From Arcobacter acticola (GTDB lineage Bacteria > Campylobacterota > Campylobacteria > Campylobacterales > Arcobacteraceae): a stretch of 64,000 bases of DNA. Location of the stretch: NCBI RefSeq assembly GCF_013177675.1, contig NZ_CP042652.1, positions 2,480,001 through 2,544,000 of the forward strand, in the 5' to 3' direction. A program made the position numbers and the translations under genes. The stretch's first letter is position 1. Each line of letters starts with the position of its first letter. Below the pieces are notes generated by a model. The model worked only from the letters and a program-made list of their open reading frames with translations. It did no database searches and was not told the origin of the DNA. Positions 41,741 to 51,577 of the stretch are shown in pieces.

Positions 41741-41766
41741 ATTATACTTTTTAAAAGGTTTAAACC

Positions 41767-43242
41767 ATGACAAATAAAACACTGCTTATTATCACTGATG
41801 GTATTGGACATAACAGTTCAAATAATTTTAATGCTTTCGCAAGTGCAGTTACTCCTACTTATGATTATCTATTTAATAATGTTCCATATTCTTTAATTCA
41901 CACTTATGGTAAATTTGTGGGACTTCCTGATGGACAAATGGGTAATAGCGAGGTTGGACACATGACAATTGGTAGTGGAAGGATTTTATATCAAGATTTA
42001 GTAAAAATTAATATTGCAATTGAAGAAAATACTTTAAAAGACAATCAAATTTTCAAAGATATCTTAACAAAATCTAATAATATTCACTTATTAGGCTTAT
42101 TAAGTGATGGTGGTGTTCATTCACATATTGATCATATTATTGCAATGGCAAAAATTGCTAAAGCTCAAAATAAAAAAGTATTTATACATGTTATAACAGA
42201 TGGAAGAGATGTTGCTCCTGATTGTGCTGCTGTTTATATTAATCAATTACTAGAAGTTTGTGATGATGATATCAAAATAGCAACAATAGCTGGAAGATAT
42301 TATGCAATGGATAGAGATAATAGATGGGATAGAGTTAAAAAATCATTTGATGCTATTGCATATTCTCATCCATCAACTTCTTGCGATATATTAACTTATC
42401 TAAAAGAATCATATGATTCAGGTGTGTTTGATGAGTTTATTATTCCTTCTTCATTTGATGGATATGATGGATTAAAAGAAAATGATGGAATAATCTTTTG
42501 TAACTTTAGAAGTGATAGAATGAGAGAAATGTCATCTGTATTTGCAAATAAAGATTTTAGTGAATTCACTACTTTTAAAGAAAATTTATTTCTAGCAACA
42601 ATGACACAATATGATAAAAACACTCCTATTGATGTTTTATTTCCTAAAGATGCTCCTACTAATACATTAGCTGAAGTGATTTCAAATGCTGGATTATCTC
42701 AAGTTCATACAGCTGAAACTGAAAAATATGCTCACGTTACATTTTTCTTTAACGGTGGAGTTGAAGAGCCTATGCTAAATGAAACTAGGGTTTTAATTCC
42801 ATCACCTTCTGTTGCAACATATGATTTACAACCTGAAATGTCAGCACCACAAGTTGCAGATGCTGTTAAAACTGCTATGAAAAATGATATTGATTTTATA
42901 GTTGTAAACTTTGCAAATGGAGATATGGTAGGACATACAGGTGTTTTTGATGCGGCTGTAAAAGCTGTTGAAGCTGTTGATCATGAACTTGGACTTATTT
43001 TAGAAGTTGCAAAAGAAAAAAACTATAATATAATTTTAACATCAGATCATGGAAACTGCGAAATGATGAAAGATGATGAAGGGAATACTCTTACAAATCA
43101 TACAGTTGGAGACGTTTACTGTTTTGTTATTGCAGAAAATATAAAAGAAGTAAAAACAGGAAGTTTAAATAATATTGCACCAACTGTTTTAAAATTGATG
43201 AATTTAAATATTCCTTCTGAAATGGATGAACCTTTAATATAA
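41767..43242 (+). CDS. gpmI: Phosphoglycerate mutase, cofactor-independent
   Basis: The 491-residue protein has the alkaline-phosphatase-type metal sites: IITDGIGH at the start, the MGNSEVGHMTIGSGR segment with the catalytic Ser at about 61, HVITDGRDVAP, AGRYYAMDRDNRWDR, HGNCEMM and NHTVGDV near the end. It converts 3- to 2-phosphoglycerate using manganese. AAAAGG precedes the ATG. It heads a plus-strand run with an ABC ATPase and a penicillin-binding protein. Confidence 0.96.
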   Translation: MTNKTLLIITDGIGHNSSNNFNAFASAVTPTYDYLFNNVPYSLIHTYGKFVGLPDGQMGNSEVGHMTIGSGRILYQDLVKINIAIEENTLKDNQIFKDILTKSNNIHLLGLLSDGGVHSHIDHIIAMAKIAKAQNKKVFIHVITDGRDVAPDCAAVYINQLLEVCDDDIKIATIAGRYYAMDRDNRWDRVKKSFDAIAYSHPSTSCDILTYLKESYDSGVFDEFIIPSSFDGYDGLKENDGIIFCNFRSDRMREMSSVFANKDFSEFTTFKENLFLATMTQYDKNTPIDVLFPKDAPTNTLAEVISNAGLSQVHTAETEKYAHVTFFFNGGVEEPMLNETRVLIPSPSVATYDLQPEMSAPQVADAVKTAMKNDIDFIVVNFANGDMVGHTGVFDAAVKAVEAVDHELGLILEVAKEKNYNIILTSDHGNCEMMKDDEGNTLTNHTVGDVYCFVIAENIKEVKTGSLNNIAPTVLKLMNLNIPSEMDEPLI

Positions 43243-43252
43243 AAGGTATTTA

Positions 43253-43942
43253 GTGTTAAAAATAAATAAATTAAAAATCAGTTCACCAAATAAGCAATTA
43301 GTTGATATATCATTTGATATAAAAGACTCAAGTGCTTTAATTGGTGAAAGTGGAAGTGGAAAGTCTTTAACTTTAAAGGCACTATTAAATCTACTTCCAT
43401 CAAGCTTGCAAGTTGAAAAAGATATTTATTCTACTTTTGAATTAAATTATGACACAATTGGATTTATTCCTCAAAATCCTTTTACTTCTTTATCTATGAT
43501 GACAAAAATTAAAGATCAATTTTTTTGTAGCAATGAAAAAAAAGAGGAAGTACTAAAATTAGTTGATTTGGATATTTCGCTTTTAAATAAATTTCCAAGT
43601 CAATTAAGTGGCGGTCAAATACAAAGAATAGTAATAGCAATAGCATTAAGTAGAAATATAAAACTTCTTTTACTTGATGAACCAACTACAGCACTTGATG
43701 AAGAAAATAAAACTAATATTATAAATTTGATAAATGATTTAAAAAGTCGTTTAAATATCTTAATATTATTTGTAACCCATGATATAGAATCAATAAAAGA
43801 TATTTGTAATGAAATTATAATTTTAAAAGATGGCCAAGTCATAGAAAAAGGTTTTACAATTGATGTTTTATCAACACCAAAAGAAGACTACACAAAAAAG
43901 TTGATTAATTCAACTTTTAAAAATAAACAATTTAGGAATTAG
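43253..43942 (+). CDS. ABC transporter ATP-binding protein (lone ATPase)
   Basis: The 229-residue ATPase has Walker A GESGSGKS at about 33-40, a Q-loop (GFIPQNPF), the signature LSGGQIQR and Walker B LLLLDEPTTALDE, followed by the H-loop FVTHD. The order and wording are nearest to the oligopeptide/nickel (DppD/DppF) branch. No permease or binding protein lies nearby, so the partner is unknown. The start is GTG, with AAAGGTATTTA in front. It ends one base before the next gene, so it is co-transcribed with gpmI and the penicillin-binding protein. Confidence 0.85.
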   Translation: MLKINKLKISSPNKQLVDISFDIKDSSALIGESGSGKSLTLKALLNLLPSSLQVEKDIYSTFELNYDTIGFIPQNPFTSLSMMTKIKDQFFCSNEKKEEVLKLVDLDISLLNKFPSQLSGGQIQRIVIAIALSRNIKLLLLDEPTTALDEENKTNIINLINDLKSRLNILILFVTHDIESIKDICNEIIILKDGQVIEKGFTIDVLSTPKEDYTKKLINSTFKNKQFRN

Positions 43943-43943
43943 T

Positions 43944-45890
43944 ATGATCAAATATATTTTTGGTTTTTTTATCATTTTAGGATTAGGGGCTGCGGGATGG
44001 CTTTATAATTTATATGATGAAATAAAACATGATGTTGATACAGTTGTAAATTATGCACCAAAACAAAGTACACAATTTTATGATAAAGATGGAAACATAA
44101 TAGCAAATACATTTAAAGATGAAAATAGAGAATATGTTAAATATGATGATATTCCAGCAAGAATAATCGAAGGATTAGTAGCTATTGAAGATACTCAATT
44201 TTTTGAACACTCAGGTATTAATCCAGATGCAATAAGTCGTGCTATTATAAAAGATATAAAAGCAGGTGCTTTTGTTGAAGGGGCTAGTACATTAACTCAA
44301 CAGTTAATAAAAATGCTTGTATTAAGTAGTGAAAAGAAAATTATGAGAAAAGTAAAAGAAGCTTTACTTGCAATTAGACTTGAAAGTATTTTAACTAAAG
44401 AAGAAATTTTAGAAAGATATTTAAACAATGTATATTTTGGTCATGGCTATTATGGGATAAAAACAGCGGCAAAAGGTTATTTTGATAAAGACTTATATGA
44501 ATTGTCTTTAAAAGAAATGGCAATTTTAGTTGGACTTCCAAGAGCACCTAGTTTCTATGACCCTACAAAAAATTTAAAAATTTCCCTAGCACGAGCTAAT
44601 CAAGTAATTACAAGATTAAATACTTTAGGTTGGATAAATCCAGATCAATATGAAAGTTCTATGAAAGAAATTCCTATTATTCATAATCAAACACTTACAA
44701 AAAATAGTGCTCCATATGCAATTGATTATGCGATTAGTCAACTTATAAATGATATTCCAGATATTAAATATGGTGGATATAAAGTTTATTTAACAATAGA
44801 TTCAGATGCACAGGAAATTGCAAAAGATAGTTTAAAACAATCATACGATGAAGCATTAAAAAGAGCAAATTCAAAAGATGATTCAGATAAAGAGTTAAAT
44901 GGTGCAATGATAAGTATGGAAAGCTCAACTGGTAAAATATTAGCAATTGTTGGAGGAGTTGATTATAATAAATCTGTTTTTAATAGAGCATTTCAATCAA
45001 AAAGACAAGCAGGAAGTGCTATTAAACCATTTTTATACCAAATTGCTTTAAATGAAGGTTATAATCCAGCTTCTCAATTATTTGATATTTCAAGAACATA
45101 CAACTATACAGTTGATGGAGTTCAGAAAAAATGGCAACCAAAAAACTATGGTGGGAAATTTGAAGGAATAGTAACATTAAGAGATTCATTAACTTTTTCT
45201 AGAAACTTATCAACACTTAATCTTGTTACAGATGTAGGAATTGATCTTACTACTAATGAATTAAAAAGATATGGGTTTAATGATATAGTTGGTAATTTAT
45301 CTATTACTTTAGGTTCTATGAGTGTTACATTAGTTGAATTTAGTGAAGCATATAGTATTTTCTCAAATAATGGTGTTCAAGTTAAACCTTATATTATTGA
45401 GCAAATCGTAAATAAAAATGGAGAAGTTGTTACAATTGAACCTCAAACAAAAGAGATAATTTCTCCTGAACAATCTTATCTTATTACTTCTATATTAAAT
45501 GATGTAGTAACAAGAGGTACAGGAAAAGCAGCACAAGTTCCTGGTATTGAACTTGCTGGAAAAACAGGAACTACAAATAACAATGTTGATGCATGGTTTT
45601 GTGGATATTCACCATCAATTCAAACACTAGTTTGGTTTGGAAATGATAATAATACTCCTATGAAAAGAACAGAAACAGGTGGGAAAATTGCAGCTCCAGT
45701 GTTTGGTAATTTCTATAAAAAATATTTAGAGTTACATCCTGAAATTCCAAGAACTTTTACAATGCCACAAAATGTTTATACTTCAAATATAAATGGTAAA
45801 ACAGAACTATTTACAGATAAATCACCTTTACCTGAAATTGATATTTTAGTTCAACCTTCAAGCCCAGGAGAAGAAGTATTAGAATTCTAA
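43944..45890 (+). CDS. mrcA: Class A penicillin-binding protein 1A
   Basis: The 648-residue bifunctional enzyme begins with a membrane anchor (FGFFIILGLGAAGWLYNLY). The glycosyltransferase 51 domain has EDTQFFEHSGI, GASTLTQQLIK and KEMAILVGLPRAP. The transpeptidase domain has SAIKPFLY with the catalytic Ser at about 358, SRNLST and KTGTTNNNVDAWF at about 538. It polymerises and cross-links peptidoglycan outside the inner membrane. AGGAATTAGT precedes the ATG. A bidirectional terminator follows. Confidence 0.95.
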   Translation: MIKYIFGFFIILGLGAAGWLYNLYDEIKHDVDTVVNYAPKQSTQFYDKDGNIIANTFKDENREYVKYDDIPARIIEGLVAIEDTQFFEHSGINPDAISRAIIKDIKAGAFVEGASTLTQQLIKMLVLSSEKKIMRKVKEALLAIRLESILTKEEILERYLNNVYFGHGYYGIKTAAKGYFDKDLYELSLKEMAILVGLPRAPSFYDPTKNLKISLARANQVITRLNTLGWINPDQYESSMKEIPIIHNQTLTKNSAPYAIDYAISQLINDIPDIKYGGYKVYLTIDSDAQEIAKDSLKQSYDEALKRANSKDDSDKELNGAMISMESSTGKILAIVGGVDYNKSVFNRAFQSKRQAGSAIKPFLYQIALNEGYNPASQLFDISRTYNYTVDGVQKKWQPKNYGGKFEGIVTLRDSLTFSRNLSTLNLVTDVGIDLTTNELKRYGFNDIVGNLSITLGSMSVTLVEFSEAYSIFSNNGVQVKPYIIEQIVNKNGEVVTIEPQTKEIISPEQSYLITSILNDVVTRGTGKAAQVPGIELAGKTGTTNNNVDAWFCGYSPSIQTLVWFGNDNNTPMKRTETGGKIAAPVFGNFYKKYLELHPEIPRTFTMPQNVYTSNINGKTELFTDKSPLPEIDILVQPSSPGEEVLEF

Positions 45891-45921
45891 TATTTCTTTT
45901 TTGTTCTTATTTTTTAAGCAT

Positions 45922-45956
45922 AAAAAAAGGCAAGTTCAAATGAACTTGCCTTTTTT
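45922..45956. terminator. Bidirectional terminator between PBP1A and glnA
   Basis: GGCAAGTTCA (45929-45938) and TGAACTTGCC (45941-45950) form a perfect 10-bp stem with T6 on the right and A7 on the left, so it can stop transcripts from both convergent genes. Confidence 0.9.
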
Positions 45957-45973
45957 CTTTTAGTAAATAAATA

Positions 45974-47401
45974 CTAGCAAGAATACATAGTTTTTAATTC
46001 AAATGGTGTAGGTCTAGCTTCGTTAGGCCATACTTGAGTTTCAAATTTGTAGTGTTGGTATGTATCTACCATATCTTTAGTGAATACAGGTTGTAAGAAT
46101 TCGTAATCTCTTACTAATGCTTCTAATGCACCTCTTAAAGTGTGTGGCATTTGAGGAAGTCCTCTTTCTCTGATTTCATCTAATTCTAATTCATATAAAT
46201 CGTCATCCATTGGACCAACAGGCTCTAATTTATTTTTGATACCATCAAGTCCAGCCATTAACATTGCTGCAAATCCTAAATAAGGACAAGCTGTTGAATC
46301 TGGGAATCTCATTTCAATTCTAGTTGCTTTCTCTCCTGCTCCATAAGGAATTCTACAAGAAGCTGATCTATTTTGAGAAGAATAAGTTAAGATTGAAGGT
46401 GCTTCAAATCCTGGAATTAATCTTTTGTATGAGTTTGTTGATGGGTTAGTAAATGCAGCAACTGCTCTAGCGTGCTTAAATACTCCACCGATATAATGTC
46501 TAGCCATATCAGAAAGATTACCATATTCACCTTGTTTGTAGAATAAGTTTTTACCATCTTTCCAGATTGATTGGTGTACGTGCATACCACTTCCATTATC
46601 ACCATAAAGTGGTTTTGGCATAAATGTAGCAGTTTTACCATTTAAGTGTGCAACCATTTTGATTACATATTTCAATTTTTGAACATTATCAGCAGCTTCA
46701 ATTAAGTCACCAAAAACGATACCTAATTCATGTTGACCTTGTGCAACTTCATGGTGTCCTAAAACAACTTCTAAACCAACTTGCTCTAGAACTTGCATCA
46801 TTTCAGCTCTTAAATCAACACCTGTATCAATAGGAGCTACTGGGAAGTATCCACCTTTTGTTCTAGCTCTGTGACCCATGTTTCCACCTTCAATAGTAGC
46901 TCCATCATTCCACTCACCATCTTCAGTGTCAACTCTATAGTATGACTCATTTGCTTTATCAATGATTTTTACATCTTCAAATACAAAGAATTCATTTTCA
47001 GGACCAAAATATGCAACATCACCAACACCTGATTCACTTAAGTGTATTAATGCTTTTTTAGCAATAGATCTTGGACATTTTTCATACATTTCACCTTTAT
47101 AGATGTCATAAACATCACAAAATACAATGATTGTAGAATCAGCAGTAAATGGATCTAAAAATGCAGTATCAACATCTGGCTTTAAAAGCATATCTGATCT
47201 GTGAATTGGTTGCCAAGCATCAATTGATGAACCATCAAAAGGGAAACCATTATTTAAGCTAGATGCACTAACTGCACTTAACATATAAGTTACATGGTGC
47301 CATGTACCTTTCATATCTGTAAATCTAAAATCTACAAACTTAACTTCATTTTCTTTACAATAAACAAAAAACTCTTCAGTATTATTAACGAACTTACCCA
47401 T
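45974..47401 (-). CDS. glnA: Glutamine synthetase type I
   Basis: The 475-residue enzyme has the beta-grasp N-terminus ([20 protein letters not shown]), FDGSSI, the metal-ligand segment [40 protein letters not shown] and [23 protein letters not shown] corresponds to the adenylylation-loop region with the target Tyr of other type I enzymes. It makes glutamine from glutamate and ammonia. AAGGAG precedes the ATG. A TACAAT box and a TGAAATTATTTCA palindrome upstream suggest regulated expression. Confidence 0.97.
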   Translation of the reverse strand: MGKFVNNTEEFFVYCKENEVKFVDFRFTDMKGTWHHVTYMLSAVSASSLNNGFPFDGSSIDAWQPIHRSDMLLKPDVDTAFLDPFTADSTIIVFCDVYDIYKGEMYEKCPRSIAKKALIHLSESGVGDVAYFGPENEFFVFEDVKIIDKANESYYRVDTEDGEWNDGATIEGGNMGHRARTKGGYFPVAPIDTGVDLRAEMMQVLEQVGLEVVLGHHEVAQGQHELGIVFGDLIEAADNVQKLKYVIKMVAHLNGKTATFMPKPLYGDNGSGMHVHQSIWKDGKNLFYKQGEYGNLSDMARHYIGGVFKHARAVAAFTNPSTNSYKRLIPGFEAPSILTYSSQNRSASCRIPYGAGEKATRIEMRFPDSTACPYLGFAAMLMAGLDGIKNKLEPVGPMDDDLYELELDEIRERGLPQMPHTLRGALEALVRDYEFLQPVFTKDMVDTYQHYKFETQVWPNEARPTPFELKTMYSC

Positions 47402-47414
47402 AGGTTTAACTCCT

Positions 47415-47436
47415 TGAAATTATTTCAATTATTGTA
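47415..47436 (-). promoter_or_regulatory. glnA promoter and palindrome
   Basis: On minus a TACAAT box lies at 47436-47431, followed by the perfect palindrome TGAAATTATTTCA at 47427-47415, just upstream of the AAGGAG site of glnA. A repressor site over the transcription start is plausible. Confidence 0.5.
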
Positions 47437-47447
47437 GCAAAAATAAT

Positions 47448-47488
47448 GTAAAATAAAATAAAACAGTTGTATAATTTTTATACAACTG
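47448..47488 (-). terminator. Intrinsic terminator after the histidinol phosphatase gene
   Basis: CAGTTGTATA (47464-47473) and TATACAACTG (47479-47488) form a perfect 10-bp stem. On minus it is followed by TTTTATTTTATTTT. Confidence 0.8.
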
Positions 47489-47530
47489 CAGATTAAGTAA
47501 TAATATTTCTAAGCACTTAAGCTAAAAAGT

Positions 47531-48322
47531 CTAAAAAATGATAGATTTTTTTTCTCTATTCTCAAAAGTTGTACATTTTTTATACCCGATTTCTTTTGCA
47601 AGTGTTATGGCTTCTTCATATTTGAAGCCCACTTGTTCTACACTATGAGCATCTGATCCAAAGGTAATATCAATATTCATTTCATAGGCTAACTCTAAAA
47701 GTTGTCTTGATGGATATGTTTCACCTATTGGTTTTCTAAGACCTGCTGGATTTATTTCTAAAACCATATTTGAATCTTTTATTTGTTTTAATGTATCACG
47801 AGCAATAATTCTAATATCTTTTTTTGGAAGAAATTTAAATACTTTTATTAAATCTAAATGCCCTACTATATCAAATAACTGAGTTTTTGCCATTGCACTT
47901 ATAGCTTCAAAGTATTCAGCCCAAATAGTATCTATATCTTTTGATTTATAAACACCTATAAATTCTGGATTATCAAATCCCCACATATCATTTTTATTTT
48001 TCAAAAAATGTACTGAGCCTATTAGATAATCAACTTTGGCATTTACGACCTCATCTAAAATATATCCATCTAAATAATCAACTTCATATGCAAGTAAAAT
48101 TTTTATTTTATCTTTATACTTTTCTTTTGCATCAAGTACCCATTTTTCATATAAAGCTTTTTGGCTTATATCCATTCTATATTTTGGATCATAATTCATA
48201 GGAGCATGATCTGAAAAACCATACTCATCAATTCCTAGTTCTATTGCTCTTTGTATATATTCATCAACTGTACCCTCAGCGTGATTACATAGTGTTGTAT
48301 GGTTGTGTAAATCTACTCTCAT
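47531..48322 (-). CDS. hisK: Histidinol-phosphatase, PHP family
   Basis: The 263-residue PHP-domain protein has the first metal motif DLHNHTTLCNHAEG at 4-17, FSDHAP at about 38-43, a middle EVDYLDG, IGSVHFL, DIVGHLDLIKVF, LEINPAG and the closing GSDAH. These are the metal ligands of HisJ-type histidinol phosphatases, which remove the phosphate in histidine synthesis. Related PHP phosphoesterases have other substrates, so the substrate is inferred. Overlap or coupling to moaE is not seen; a 37-base gap separates them. Confidence 0.8.
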   Translation of the reverse strand: MRVDLHNHTTLCNHAEGTVDEYIQRAIELGIDEYGFSDHAPMNYDPKYRMDISQKALYEKWVLDAKEKYKDKIKILLAYEVDYLDGYILDEVVNAKVDYLIGSVHFLKNKNDMWGFDNPEFIGVYKSKDIDTIWAEYFEAISAMAKTQLFDIVGHLDLIKVFKFLPKKDIRIIARDTLKQIKDSNMVLEINPAGLRKPIGETYPSRQLLELAYEMNIDITFGSDAHSVEQVGFKYEEAITLAKEIGYKKCTTFENREKKSIIF

Positions 48323-48359
48323 ATTATTTTCTATCTTCTTTCTTTTTTCTACTTTTGTT

Positions 48360-48848
48360 TTATGACAAAAGACCTGAACCTTTTATAGCTGTACTTCTAT
48401 CTTGTGCATATATTCTTTTATTATCAATAATATCATATTTCCAAATAGGAGCTTGTGCTTTAAAGTCTTCTACAAATTCATCTATTAACTCTAGGGCTAC
48501 TCTTCTTTTTGGTGAACAAACGCCGGCTATATATGAACTTTCATGATTGAAAACATCACCTCTGCTGTGAGCCATTAGAACTATTGCATTTAAATCATTT
48601 GCTTTTTTTTGCCATGTATCAAACCAATTGTTTAATATAGGTTCATAAATATCAAATGATAATCCATCTATTTTGTTTTCATCTCTTACAACTCCCACAA
48701 AAGTGATAATTGCTCCATAGTTTGAATTTTTGTATTTATCATACCATGCATTTGTTATTTGCTCAACTGGTAATGAACCATCAAAAAGTTGTAAAAACTC
48801 TTTTCTATCTACTTGTCTATCTATATTCTCAATATTACTCATAATCAT
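48360..48848 (-). CDS. moaE: Molybdopterin synthase catalytic subunit
   Basis: The protein has the MoaE core: GAIITFVGVVRDEN, a central LMAHSRGDV segment, YIAGVCSPKRRVALELIDEFVEDFKAQAPIWKYD with the catalytic Lys region, and a DNKRIYAQ tail. It transfers sulfur from MoaD to the precursor of molybdopterin. The ATG at 48848 overlaps the moaD stop as ATGA and is preferred; an ATG at 48842 is also possible, and the frame is open from a TTG at 48857. Confidence 0.9.
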   Translation of the reverse strand: MIMSNIENIDRQVDRKEFLQLFDGSLPVEQITNAWYDKYKNSNYGAIITFVGVVRDENKIDGLSFDIYEPILNNWFDTWQKKANDLNAIVLMAHSRGDVFNHESSYIAGVCSPKRRVALELIDEFVEDFKAQAPIWKYDIIDNKRIYAQDRSTAIKGSGLLS

Positions 48849-49069
48849 CCACCACAAACAGGAGGTAATAATGAAACTCTATCTCCATCTTTTAATACTA
48901 CATTATCTTTTGAAGAAATTAATGTATCATTTATAGCAACAGCGCATGTTGCAAGCCAAGTTGACACATCACTATCTTCTTTTAAAATATCACTTAGTTG
49001 TGATAAGTTTTGAATATCTAAATTCATATCTTCTTTATTTATTGGTCCTAAAAACTCTATTTTTACCAT
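48845..49069 (-). CDS. moaD: Molybdopterin synthase sulfur carrier subunit
   Basis: The 74-residue ubiquitin-like protein ends in the Gly-Gly tail (LLPPVCGG) that carries the thiocarboxylate. VAINDTLISSKDNVVLKDGDRVSLLPP is the usual MoaD C-terminal half. AAGGGATTAAA precedes the ATG. It is coupled to moaE by an ATGA overlap. Confidence 0.93.
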   Translation of the reverse strand: MVKIEFLGPINKEDMNLDIQNLSQLSDILKEDSDVSTWLATCAVAINDTLISSKDNVVLKDGDRVSLLPPVCGG

Positions 49070-49139
49070 TTTAATCCCTTCTTATAATATTTATATTATT
49101 ATAGCGACAAAATTTTAACATAATAAGGACAAATATTTA

Positions 49140-49802
49140 ATGATATTTGCAAAAATAGATTTTATAAATTTATTACCCTTTCATATTTTTATAAAAAAAA
49201 ACATACAATCAACTCAATTAAAATCAATAATAGAGTATAAAAAATCTTATCCATCATTTATAAATAATAAATTTAAAACAAGAAAAGTAGATAGTGCATT
49301 TATTTCATCAATTGCTTCACGAAATGAAAAATTCTTAGATTTAGGGATAGTTGCACAAAATGATGTACTATCTGTGTTACTAATTCCAGGCCAAAACCAA
49401 AGTGATTTCCAATCTGAAACTTCAAATGCACTTGCAAAGGTTTTAGAGCTTGAAGGAAAAGTAATCATAGGAGATAAGGCTCTAAAATTTTATCATGAAA
49501 ATAAACATATAGAAAAAATAGATCTAGCCCAAGCATGGAAAGATAAATACAATCTTCCTTTTGTCTTTGCAGTTCTTTGTTACAATTCAAATAAAAGAGC
49601 CTTAGAAAAACTTACAAAAAACTTCAATAAAAATCATATTAAGATTCCCCAATACATTTTAGAGCATTATTCAAAAAGATCAGGTGTTTCTAAAAATAAT
49701 ATAATCCTTTATTTAAAGAAAATTGACTATAATCTCGGACTAAAAGAAAAAAGAAGTTTAAAACTATTTTTAAAACTTACAAAACAAAAAGGATTAAAAT
49801 GA
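49140..49802 (+). CDS. mqnA: Menaquinone biosynthesis protein MqnA (chorismate dehydratase)
   Basis: The 220-residue protein fits the periplasmic-binding-like fold of Mqn[11 protein letters not shown] at the start, the [10 protein letters not shown] loop, [17 protein letters not shown] and [22 protein letters not shown]. MqnA dehydrates chorismate as the first step of the futalosine route to menaquinone, the route used by Campylobacterota. It is on the short side for the family. AAGGACA lies about ten bases before the ATG. Its stop overlaps uppP as ATGA. Confidence 0.75.
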   Translation: MIFAKIDFINLLPFHIFIKKNIQSTQLKSIIEYKKSYPSFINNKFKTRKVDSAFISSIASRNEKFLDLGIVAQNDVLSVLLIPGQNQSDFQSETSNALAKVLELEGKVIIGDKALKFYHENKHIEKIDLAQAWKDKYNLPFVFAVLCYNSNKRALEKLTKNFNKNHIKIPQYILEHYSKRSGVSKNNIILYLKKIDYNLGLKEKRSLKLFLKLTKQKGLK

Positions 49803-50566
49803 CCGTATTCGATTCGGCAATACTAGGAGTAATAGAAGGTATTACAGAATTTTTACCTATTTCTTCAACTGGGCATCTAATAGTTGCTAGTGAATTTTTA
49901 GGAATTGAACAAACAAGTATAAACAAAGCCTATGAGGTTATTATTCAATTTGCAGCTATTTTGGCTGTAATTCTAAACTATCCTTCAAAGTTCACTTTTT
50001 CTCATATTAATCTATGGATGAAAGTATTACTTGCATTTTTACCAATTGCAATAATAGGATTTATTTTCTCAAAACAAGTTAAGGCAATGTTTTCTATTGA
50101 AATAGTGGCTGTCATGTTTATTGTTGGGGGAATTGTATTTTTAATAGTAGAGAAGTTTTATAAAGAAAATGAAACTCATACTTTAGATGTGGAAGATGTT
50201 ACTTACAAACAAGCAGCTTGGATTGGTTTTGCTCAAATATTTGCTTTGATTCCAGGAACAAGCCGAGCGGGTTCTAGTATCATAGGGGCTATGCTTGTGG
50301 GACTAAATAGAAAAACAAGTGCTGAGTTTTCATTTCTTTTAGCTTTTCCTGTTATGTGTGCAACTACTGGATATGATTTATTAAAACATCATGAAGAGAT
50401 ACTTGTAGGGGGAAACTTTTTAAATCTAGCTGTTGGTTTTGTGGTTTCTTTTATAGTGGCATTTTTAGCTATTAAAGTATTCCTAAAATTCCTTGAAAAC
50501 TTTACTTTCGTAGCTTTTGGAATTTATAGAATAATCTTTGGAATTTTGTTACTTATTATCTTTTAG
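49799..50566 (+). CDS. uppP: Undecaprenyl-diphosphatase
   Basis: The 255-residue membrane protein has the two UppP motifs, [17 protein letters not shown] at 14-30 and the [18 protein letters not shown] loop at about 153-170, with seven to eight membrane segments. It recycles undecaprenyl diphosphate to the monophosphate carrier for peptidoglycan and other glycans. AAAAGGATTAAA precedes the ATG. Its 3' end overlaps the convergent murG by 18 bases. Confidence 0.95.
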   Translation: MTVFDSAILGVIEGITEFLPISSTGHLIVASEFLGIEQTSINKAYEVIIQFAAILAVILNYPSKFTFSHINLWMKVLLAFLPIAIIGFIFSKQVKAMFSIEIVAVMFIVGGIVFLIVEKFYKENETHTLDVEDVTYKQAAWIGFAQIFALIPGTSRAGSSIIGAMLVGLNRKTSAEFSFLLAFPVMCATTGYDLLKHHEEILVGGNFLNLAVGFVVSFIVAFLAIKVFLKFLENFTFVAFGIYRIIFGILLLIIF

Positions 50567-51577
50567 AATAATATCAACAATTAGTGAAATAGCATTTGAG
50601 TTAATAGAACTTATTAATTCAATGCTAATTTTATGAATATCTGAATTTATAGCTTCAAAGAAATATTCTTCATTTAGCTCTTCTTCTCTTTTTAAAAAGC
50701 ATAAACCCCTATCAAGTAAAGCCTTTGCATTGTAGTACTGATGATCAGCTGCTGCATGTTTATATGGAATAAAAAATGTTGGTAATTGATTTGCACATAA
50801 TTCCCATAATGTAGAAGCACCTGCTCGGCTTACTGCAAAATCTGCCTTTGTCATTTTTTGAGGAATTTTTCTTGAAAAATCAAATACATCTGCTTTTATA
50901 TTTAGTTTATTGTATTCAAAAGAAACTCTTTCAAAATCATTTTTACCTGTTTGGTGTATGATTTTTATTCCCATTTCATTAAGTCTAGGAGCCACTTTAA
51001 GAGCAAAGTCATTTATACAAATAGCACCTTGAGAACCACCAAAAAAAGCTACAGTTTTTACTTTATCTCTAACTCTTGCTGTTAGGAAGAACTCTTTTTC
51101 AACTGGATAATCTTTTACAAGAGATTTTTTATCAAATGATGAAAATACTTCTGCAGCAAATTTTGTTGTGATTTGATTTAGTTTACCCATTCTTGAGTTT
51201 TGTTCATGAATATATAGTTTACATCCCATTTTTAAAATAGATGCAAAGGTTGCAGCAGCTGCTGAAAATCCACCAACTGATATTACTGTTTTAATATCAT
51301 ACTTAAAATATAAACCTAAACAATATAGGGTTTTTGTAAAAATATTTCCCAAAGATAAAATCTTTGCAAAACCACTTTTATTTACAACCCCTCTTGTATC
51401 TAAAAAAATCGCTTCTTTCAGTCTTGTGTCATGTTCAAACCAAGCTCTATCTTGGCCATTTGTTGAACCAATAAAAATCACATCGATTCCTCTATGATGG
51501 AACTCTTCAATAAAGGCATCTGCGACTTTTAAATGCCCTCCTGTTCCACCACCTGTCACTACTACTGTTTTATTCAT
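50549..51577 (-). CDS. murG: UDP-GlcNAc transferase MurG
   Basis: The 342-residue glycosyltransferase has the N-terminal [16 protein letters not shown] motif, [20 protein letters not shown] and the donor-binding [11 protein letters not shown] segment. It adds GlcNAc to lipid I to make lipid II on the inner face of the membrane. The start overlaps ftsW by 4 bases (ATGA). It ends inside the 3' end of uppP on the other strand. Confidence 0.94.
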   Translation of the reverse strand: MNKTVVVTGGGTGGHLKVADAFIEEFHHRGIDVIFIGSTNGQDRAWFEHDTRLKEAIFLDTRGVVNKSGFAKILSLGNIFTKTLYCLGLYFKYDIKTVISVGGFSAAAATFASILKMGCKLYIHEQNSRMGKLNQITTKFAAEVFSSFDKKSLVKDYPVEKEFFLTARVRDKVKTVAFFGGSQGAICINDFALKVAPRLNEMGIKIIHQTGKNDFERVSFEYNKLNIKADVFDFSRKIPQKMTKADFAVSRAGASTLWELCANQLPTFFIPYKHAAADHQYYNAKALLDRGLCFLKREEELNEEYFFEAINSDIHKISIELISSINSNAISLIVDIILKDNK